Source of the DNA: Belliella buryatensis
GTDB lineage: Bacteria > Bacteroidota > Bacteroidia > Cytophagales > Cyclobacteriaceae
Length of the DNA stretch: 64,000 nucleotides
Direction: 5' to 3'
Assembly: GCF_900188245.1 (NCBI RefSeq)
Contig: NZ_FZOK01000001.1
Coordinates: forward strand, 372,001 to 436,000
Made by a program: the position numbers and the translations under genes. The first letter of the stretch is position 1. The number at the start of each line of letters is the position of its first letter. This document shows, one piece after another, positions 58,689-64,000 of the stretch. The notes beneath the pieces are model-generated. The model saw only the letters and a list, made by a program, of their open reading frames with translations. It did not search any database and had not been told where the DNA came from.

Positions 58689-59516
58689 ATGATAGAAATA
58701 CTGGAAGCTTACGCCATAGAACTTGGGCCAGTTTGGTCGGCTTTTATAGCTACCTGTTTCACATGGATGGTTACAGCGCTCGGCGCTTCTTTGGTGTTTT
58801 TTTTCAAAGAAATCAAAAGATCAGTTTTTGATACACTACTTGGTTTCACTGGAGGAGTGATGATCGCTGCAAGTTTTTGGTCACTCTTGGCCCCAAGTAT
58901 AAAGCATGCAGAGTCTCAGTTTCCCACAGCGCCTTGGGTTCCTGCGGCAGTTGGTTTTTTAGCTGGAGGATTATTCATTTTTGCTTTAGATAAATTCATG
59001 CCACACCTTCACATCAATTTCAATAAAGAAGAATCCGAAGGAGTAGCAACCAAATGGCATAAGTCCACATTGCTATTACTAGCCATTACACTACACAACA
59101 TTCCTGAGGGACTAGCTATAGGCATTCTTTTTGGGGCTGCCTCCATGGGTATGGAAGGAGCTAGTATCACAGCTGCGATAGCCTTAGCCATTGGAATTGG
59201 TATTCAAAATTTTCCCGAAGGCATGGCAGTTGCAATGCCATTGAGAAGAAATGGTGCCAGCAGGAGAAAAAGCTTCTGGTATGGACAACTTTCTGCAGCA
59301 GTAGAGCCCGTAGCGGGCGTCATAGGAGCCTTTTCGGTCATTTACATGCAGAATATTTTACCATATGCACTATCATTTGCTGCTGGCGCTATGATTTTCG
59401 TCGTAGTAGAAGAGGTGATTCCTGAGACACAGCGAGATAAATACACTGATTTGGCTGTTTTGGGTTTTATGGCTGGATTCACTATTATGATGATTCTTGA
59501 TGTAGCATTGGGTTAA
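58689..59516 (+). CDS. ZIP family metal transporter (GufA-like)
   Basis: This 275-aa inner-membrane protein has about eight helices. The metal path is marked by HNIPEGLAIG in helix 4 and QNFPEGMAVAMPL in helix 5, with EEVIPE in helix 7. These are the signatures of the GufA/ZIP group that imports Zn2+ or related ions. A His-rich loop (HLHINFNKEESEG) precedes helix 4. The ATG at 58689 was chosen over a TTG 18 nt earlier. It follows a TonB receptor by 56 nt, forming an outer/inner membrane import pair by inference. Confidence 0.92.
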   Translation: MIEILEAYAIELGPVWSAFIATCFTWMVTALGASLVFFFKEIKRSVFDTLLGFTGGVMIAASFWSLLAPSIKHAESQFPTAPWVPAAVGFLAGGLFIFALDKFMPHLHINFNKEESEGVATKWHKSTLLLLAITLHNIPEGLAIGILFGAASMGMEGASITAAIALAIGIGIQNFPEGMAVAMPLRRNGASRRKSFWYGQLSAAVEPVAGVIGAFSVIYMQNILPYALSFAAGAMIFVVVEEVIPETQRDKYTDLAVLGFMAGFTIMMILDVALG

Positions 59517-59577
59517 GTCAGATTTGGCTTTGACTGGAATTATTTTTAAATAGACATTAACTCAAATAATTTTCCAT

Positions 59578-61365
59578 ATGCAAGAATATATTGTCTTTGG
59601 TATTTTAGTCTTTGCTTTGGCCTTTTTCATCTGGGGGAAATTTCGCTATGATATTGTGGCAATCACTTGCTTACTAATCTTAGTAATAACTGGTATCACT
59701 CCTGTGGACGAGGCATTTTATGGCTTTGCACATCCTGCTGTGATAACAGTAGCAGTTATATTGATCGTCAGTGCAGGTTTGCAAAACTCTGGACTCATAG
59801 ATTTGATTGGTAAGTGGGTGGTCAAGTTAGGTGATAATCTCACCTTACAAGTTGCCGTTCTATGTATCATTGTGAGTATAGCCTCTGCTTTTATGAATAA
59901 TGTCGGTGCACTTGCTGTAATGATGCCGGTGGCACTTCATCTCGCCAAAAAAAGTGGCAATTCACCATCTTCCCTATTGATGCCTATAGCTTTTGCTTCC
60001 CTTTTAGGCGGTATGATCACTTTGATTGGGACACCCCCAAATATTATCATCGCTAATTTCAGAAGCAAAGAAATGGAAGGCTCCTTTTCCATGTTTGACT
60101 TTGCCCCAGTAGGGATGGGGGTGACAGTTATCGGATTGTTATTTATTGTTTTTCTAGGCTGGAGATTGATCCCAAAACGAATCAGCGGAAACAAAAAAGA
60201 TGAAAACTATTTTGACATCGAAGATTATATTACAGAAATCATAGTAGAACAAGACTCTAAACTAGAAGGCAAACCAATTTTAGAAATCCAAAGCATTAGT
60301 GATGGAGACATCCAAGTTTTGAATGTCATCAGAAGTAATTACCTGATGCATGCTCCTGATATGAATATGGTATTACGAGCGGGAGACATTATTTCTATCG
60401 AAAGTGACGGGGATGACCTCAAGAAGTTCCTTGAAAAAAGTAAATGTACGCTAGTTGCCAATAAGCCAAAGAACCAAGAGGAGAAAGAGAAAAAAGCCAT
60501 TGGAAGTGAAGAAATCTCCATAGTTGAAGCAGTAGTCATGGCTGATGCACCTATTTCAAATCAAACAGCTGCAAGCCTAAGCATGCGCAATAGATTTGGG
60601 GTAAATCTACTGGCAGTCTCAAGGCAAGATAAAAAAATCAAAAAGCGCCTTGATCATGTAAAATTCAAGGTTGGAGATGTCCTGCTCCTTCAGGGAAATG
60701 CAGAAAAAATAAATGAGAGCTTACATTCCATGGGCTGCTTACCACTAGCTGACAGGGGTTTTTCCATAGGAAAACCAAAAAGGATCGTAGTAGCCCTCAG
60801 CATTTTTATAGCCTCTATCGCTTTGATCATTACCGATATTTTACCAGTTCAGATTAGCTTCACTTTGGCTGCTTTGGCGATGGTGCTTACCAAAACACTG
60901 GATCTCAAGGAACTTTATCAAAAGGTAGATTGGCCCGTCATTGTACTCTTGGGAGCCATGCTTCCTCTAGGAACGGCACTAGAGAGTTCTGGTGGTGCCA
61001 ACACTATTGCCAATCTGATGCTGGAAATAGGTTCAAGCTTACCTGCGGAAGCCAGTCTAGCTTTGTTTTTTGTGACTACCATGCTGCTGTCCAATGTGAT
61101 CAACAACGCAGCCACTGCTGTATTGATGGCACCTATTGCACTCAATATTGCTGACGGACTTGAGGTATCCTCAGATCCATTTCTGATGGCTATTGCCGTG
61201 GGTGCTTCTGCTGCATTCCTCACGCCTATCGGTCACCAATCTAACACTTTGGTCATGGGGCCGGGAGGATACGCCTTCAAAGATTATTTTAAAATGGGTT
61301 TACCTATTTCCATCTTAATGATCATTGCTGGTATTCCTTTGATTTTGTTCTTCTGGCCTCTATAA
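59578..61365 (+). CDS. SLC13-type permease with central RCK_C domains
   Basis: This 595-aa membrane protein has two halves of transmembrane helices: residues ~1-200, with NNVGALAVMMPVALHL and LIGTPPNIIIANF, and ~400-595, with NNAATAVLMAPIALNIA and PIGHQSNTLVMGPGGY. They flank two soluble RCK_C/TrkA-C modules (~215-285 and ~315-390, VKFKVGDVLLLQGNAEKINESL). This is the divalent anion/Na+ symporter layout of the SLC13/ArsB-NhaD superfamily, often annotated as sulfate or dicarboxylate transport. The substrate is undecided. The RCK_C modules suggest ligand gating. Confidence 0.9.
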   Translation: MQEYIVFGILVFALAFFIWGKFRYDIVAITCLLILVITGITPVDEAFYGFAHPAVITVAVILIVSAGLQNSGLIDLIGKWVVKLGDNLTLQVAVLCIIVSIASAFMNNVGALAVMMPVALHLAKKSGNSPSSLLMPIAFASLLGGMITLIGTPPNIIIANFRSKEMEGSFSMFDFAPVGMGVTVIGLLFIVFLGWRLIPKRISGNKKDENYFDIEDYITEIIVEQDSKLEGKPILEIQSISDGDIQVLNVIRSNYLMHAPDMNMVLRAGDIISIESDGDDLKKFLEKSKCTLVANKPKNQEEKEKKAIGSEEISIVEAVVMADAPISNQTAASLSMRNRFGVNLLAVSRQDKKIKKRLDHVKFKVGDVLLLQGNAEKINESLHSMGCLPLADRGFSIGKPKRIVVALSIFIASIALIITDILPVQISFTLAALAMVLTKTLDLKELYQKVDWPVIVLLGAMLPLGTALESSGGANTIANLMLEIGSSLPAEASLALFFVTTMLLSNVINNAATAVLMAPIALNIADGLEVSSDPFLMAIAVGASAAFLTPIGHQSNTLVMGPGGYAFKDYFKMGLPISILMIIAGIPLILFFWPL

Positions 61366-61726
61366 TTATGGCTTATTTGAATAAATAACATATTTTCTAC
61401 GCTTTATCAGTAGAACAAAGCCCTTTCTAGAAAGAAAAAATAAGAATCCCGAAAAATAAGCTTAATTTCAAAGCTATTTTTTAATAAAAAACATAAATTT
61501 TAAAAAAATTGGTTTGATTTTATACCATAAAAAAAGGAATCTTTGTAAAAGATTCCTTTGATGGGTTTATTTGTTACTGACCTCAGCCATATTAACTTTG
61601 GTATTTTTTAAACTTTTGTTGTTTTTTTACTACCAAAATTTCCTAAACATAACAAAAACATAATAAATGGCAATAAATCTTTTAATAAATTTTTCGAGCA
61701 GCAAAGAATCCCCTGATATTATTTGG
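61366..61726. other. 361-bp gap between the SLC13 permease and the AraC regulator
   Basis: The gap between two converging genes is AT rich, with no ORF or RNA gene recognised. Its only clear element is a hairpin at 61534-61560. Confidence 0.5.
61534..61561. terminator. Hairpin terminator in the SLC13-AraC gap
   Basis: AAAGGAATCT (61534-61543) pairs with AGATTCCTTT (61550-61559) and has A-rich sequence on its left side, so it suits the minus-strand AraC transcript as well as the permease transcript. Confidence 0.65.
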
Positions 61727-62647
61727 TCAGTGTAAATTAGCTTGATAAACCTTCGGTGTCATTCCAAATTCTGACTTAAAAGCTCTAATGAAGTAGGTAA
61801 TATTATTAAAGCCAGCCATATAGCAAACTTCTTGAATTTGGTAATTCGCCATCCTGAGGTAATTTTTAGCAAGGCTGAGTCGCTCTTTGAGCACAAATTC
61901 CATCGGACTGAGTCCTAGTTCCTGCTTAAAGCTTCTTGAAAAATGAGGTTTACTCATACAAGCTTTTTGACTTAAAATATCTAAGTTTAGCTCCTCTCTG
62001 ATATTATTTTTGATGTAGTCCACTACATGTGCCAGTCTATTATTTGACGCTAAAAGTTTGTAAGTCTTCTGTAGCATATCCCTAGCTTGTGTCTGAGTCA
62101 ATCTTATCAAAAGTTCTTTCAGCGCTAAAGAAGCGATGACATCTTTTTCTTTAGATCTTTCCTTTACCCCTATTCTGATAAAGCGATTAATGATTTCAGA
62201 GAGATCCTGTGTATTGATCAAGTGAAAATTCGAAAGATCTAGCCCCCATTCATCTGTTATCACTTTATCTGGAAAGCGTTCATTAAGGAGATTGAAAGTA
62301 TTTTCAATCATTTCCTTAGAAATAGACAGCGCAATGCATTGAGTAGGATTATCAATTTGTGCTTCAGGAAAGTCTATTTTCATCAACTCATTCGGCGGGA
62401 CGATTACCGACTCTCCAGGAAGGTAATCAAAACCTGGCTTATCAAATAGGTGCATTACCTTTTTCCCTTTGAGCATAGTCGTCAAAACCAAATCACCAAA
62501 AACCAAATTCACATCCGCTGCTTGTTGATGGGTTTCAAAAATATTGAGCTCACAATTATTCAAAGTATAGGTAGTCCTATTCTCCACTAAGGTCTTCAGA
62601 TCCTTCTCATTTCTCCAAGGCACACCTGCAATGAAATTTTGACTCAT
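61727..62647 (-). CDS. AraC family transcriptional regulator
   Basis: This 306-aa regulator has an N-terminal ~170-residue sensing region resembling AraC_N/cupin (VLTTMLKGKKVMHLF, YLPGESVIVPP, PTQCIALSISKEMIENTF). The C-terminal double helix-turn-helix spans ~205-303 (LDILSQKACMSKPHFSRSFKQELGLSPMEFVLKERL; IQEVCYMAGFNNITYFIRAFKSEFGMTP). It is transcribed away from the aldehyde dehydrogenase gene across a 163-bp shared region with repeated GTGGAT motifs. It is the likely activator of that gene. Confidence 0.92.
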   Translation of the reverse strand: MSQNFIAGVPWRNEKDLKTLVENRTTYTLNNCELNIFETHQQAADVNLVFGDLVLTTMLKGKKVMHLFDKPGFDYLPGESVIVPPNELMKIDFPEAQIDNPTQCIALSISKEMIENTFNLLNERFPDKVITDEWGLDLSNFHLINTQDLSEIINRFIRIGVKERSKEKDVIASLALKELLIRLTQTQARDMLQKTYKLLASNNRLAHVVDYIKNNIREELNLDILSQKACMSKPHFSRSFKQELGLSPMEFVLKERLSLAKNYLRMANYQIQEVCYMAGFNNITYFIRAFKSEFGMTPKVYQANLH

Positions 62648-62716
62648 GGATTTTATTTTGGGTTTCTCTTAAAGTTATTAATAAAGCTTCACTTTTAAAA
62701 ACAACGAGATATAATC

Positions 62717-62760
62717 GTGGATGTTACGCCAAGTGGATTGCTTGATTGGATAAGTGGATT
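62717..62760. promoter_or_regulatory. Repeated AAGTGGATT motifs, candidate AraC binding sites
   Basis: AAGTGGATT occurs at 62731-62739 and again at 62752-62760, 21 bp apart (two helical turns). The core GTGGAT also occurs at 62717-62722. Direct repeats at two-turn spacing are the usual footprint of AraC-family dimers. They lie in the shared region, 50-95 bp before the aldehyde dehydrogenase ATG. Confidence 0.5.
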
Positions 62761-62810
62761 TTTTTCAAAATATAATAAAGAGATTTGACAAAAACCCAAA
62801 ATAAAAAAAT

Positions 62811-64000
62811 ATGTCAACATTAACATTATCCCAATCAAAGCCTGTGGATAGGCCACAGATCAAAGAAAAGTATGACCATTTTATCGGAGGTAAATGGGTA
62901 GCTCCTAGCTCTGGAGAGTATTTTGACAACATCTCTCCTATAGACGGCAAAGCTTTTTCAAAAGCCGCAAGAGGTAATAAAGCAGATATTGAAAAAGCGC
63001 TAGATGCAGCACACGAAGCATTTGCTACCTGGTCAAAGACCTCGGCTGCAGAACGTAGCCGAGTGCTTAATAAAATCGCTGATATCATCGAAGAAAATCT
63101 GGAATTGCTTGCTAGGATTGAGACCATAGACAATGGCAAAGCTTTGAGAGAAACTAGAGCAGCAGACCTGCCACTATGTGTAGATCACTTCAGGTATTTC
63201 GCAGGTGTGATTAGAGCGGATGAATCTTCTATCTCAGAACACGACGAAACTACCGTAAGTATTGCTCTGCACGAGCCACTTGGCGTGGTTGGACAGATCA
63301 TTCCTTGGAATTTCCCACTATTGATGGCCACTTGGAAAATAGCTCCCGCTCTTGCTGCTGGATGCTGTACCGTAGTGAAACCAGCTGAGCAAACTCCTAC
63401 TAGTATTATGGTTCTGATGGAATTGATTGCTGACGTGCTTCCTCCGGGTGTTTTGAACGTAGTGACAGGTTTTGGTCCAGAAGCAGGTAAGCCCTTGGCT
63501 ACATCGGACAGAGTTGCTAAAGTAGCCTTCACTGGTGAAACAACAACCGGTCGATTGATCATGCAATATGCTTCTGAAAATTTGATCCCAGTGACCATGG
63601 AACTTGGAGGGAAATCTCCTAACATCTTCATGAAATCAGTGGGAGATGCCGATGATGAATTCTTCGACAAAGCAGTAGAAGGAGCCGTAATGTTCGCTTT
63701 GAATCAAGGAGAAGTATGTACTTGCCCATCTAGAATCTTGGTACACGAAGACATCTATGACAAATTCATGGAAAGAGTAGTCGCACGTACCAAAGCCATC
63801 AAAATGGGTCACCCACTCGCAGAAGATACCATGATGGGGGCACAAGCTTCTAATGATCAATTCGAAAAAATTCTCTCCTACCTAGATATTGGTAAGCAAG
63901 AGGGTGCAGAAGTACTCTGTGGGGGTGAAAAAGCCAGCCTGAACTCAGGACTAGAAACGGGCTACTACATACAGCCTACTATATTTAAAGGCCATAACAA
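62811..64000 (+). CDS. Aldehyde dehydrogenase (AldB/ExaC type), 3' end outside window
   Basis: At least 396 residues of a NAD-dependent aldehyde dehydrogenase are present. They include the Rossmann and catalytic motifs [21 protein letters not shown] near residue 165, the catalytic-base Glu in [10 protein letters not shown] near residue 265 and the nucleophile Cys303 in [13 protein letters not shown]. The 'GEVCTCPSR' form with a second Cys305 is typical of AldB/ExaC acetaldehyde dehydrogenases, which oxidise aldehydes from alcohol breakdown. The frame is open to the last base. It is divergent from the AraC gene, which probably controls it. Confidence 0.93.
   Translation, partial: MSTLTLSQSKPVDRPQIKEKYDHFIGGKWVAPSSGEYFDNISPIDGKAFSKAARGNKADIEKALDAAHEAFATWSKTSAAERSRVLNKIADIIEENLELLARIETIDNGKALRETRAADLPLCVDHFRYFAGVIRADESSISEHDETTVSIALHEPLGVVGQIIPWNFPLLMATWKIAPALAAGCCTVVKPAEQTPTSIMVLMELIADVLPPGVLNVVTGFGPEAGKPLATSDRVAKVAFTGETTTGRLIMQYASENLIPVTMELGGKSPNIFMKSVGDADDEFFDKAVEGAVMFALNQGEVCTCPSRILVHEDIYDKFMERVVARTKAIKMGHPLAEDTMMGAQASNDQFEKILSYLDIGKQEGAEVLCGGEKASLNSGLETGYYIQPTIFKGHN

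Noticed and set aside
1-64000. tRNA, rRNA or prophage/IS elements
   Set aside because: All gaps over ~100 bp were read. None shows a tRNA-like cloverleaf, rRNA core, transposase or integrase.

Overview
The window looks like chromosome from a Bacteroidota bacterium, most likely order Cytophagales near Algoriphagus/Cyclobacteriaceae. The genus-level call is an inference from gene families. The supporting evidence is: promoters of the TTTG-N19-TAnnTTTG type, few Shine-Dalgarno sites, TonB-dependent receptors carrying N-terminal carboxypeptidase-like domains, a TIGR02757 protein, DUF2911, a LytS/LytTR pair, and L25 of the long Ctc type. No tRNA, rRNA, CRISPR array, insertion sequence or prophage was seen. 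Both ends cut genes: nrdD on the left and an aldehyde dehydrogenase on the right.

Bases 1-21980 carry an anaerobic/nitrogen-oxide block. First comes class III ribonucleotide reductase, with its glycyl-radical segment encoded as a separate 56-aa ORF, and its activase nrdG. Next is an almost complete molybdenum-cofactor set: moaA, moeA, a TauE/SafE-type exporter, moaD, a moeB-rhodanese fusion, moaE and a moaC-moaB fusion. Its gaps are full of repeats. A nitroreductase and a GAF/multi-PAS histidine kinase follow. Then come an NsrR-like Rrf2 regulator with operator-like palindromes, the di-iron repair protein Ric, a heme-copper-oxidase-like membrane protein running in frame into a lipoprotein cytochrome c, and a clade II-type nos cluster (nosZ, a membrane protein, nosL, nosD, nosF, nosY). 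Together these suggest nitrosative-stress sensing and repair coupled to N2O respiration. The Mo cofactor would serve an enzyme outside the window, such as a nitrate reductase.

Bases 22000-24300 contain an A-type Fe-S carrier and a small AT-rich island: a tiny secreted Cys-rich peptide, a 6-bladed beta-propeller lipoprotein interrupted by one in-frame amber codon, and a small membrane protein.

Bases 24300-48700 are mostly core metabolism and housekeeping: gcvT, a ComB-family phosphatase, prs, rplY, pth, metZ behind a SAM riboswitch, two lipoprotein hydrolases, a LysM/RlpA-like protein, NfeD, cutC, an asparaginase-type Ntn hydrolase, a TPR lipoprotein, ybaB, hisS, a tiny basic protein and pdhB. 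Strong hairpin terminators punctuate this part.

Bases 48700-64000 hold two TonB-dependent receptors, a LytS/LytTR two-component pair, a guanine deaminase-like enzyme, a human-SQOR-like sulfide:quinone oxidoreductase, a ZIP metal transporter (probably working with the second receptor), an SLC13-type permease with RCK_C domains, and an AraC regulator divergent from an AldB/ExaC-type aldehyde dehydrogenase with repeated GTGGAT motifs between them.
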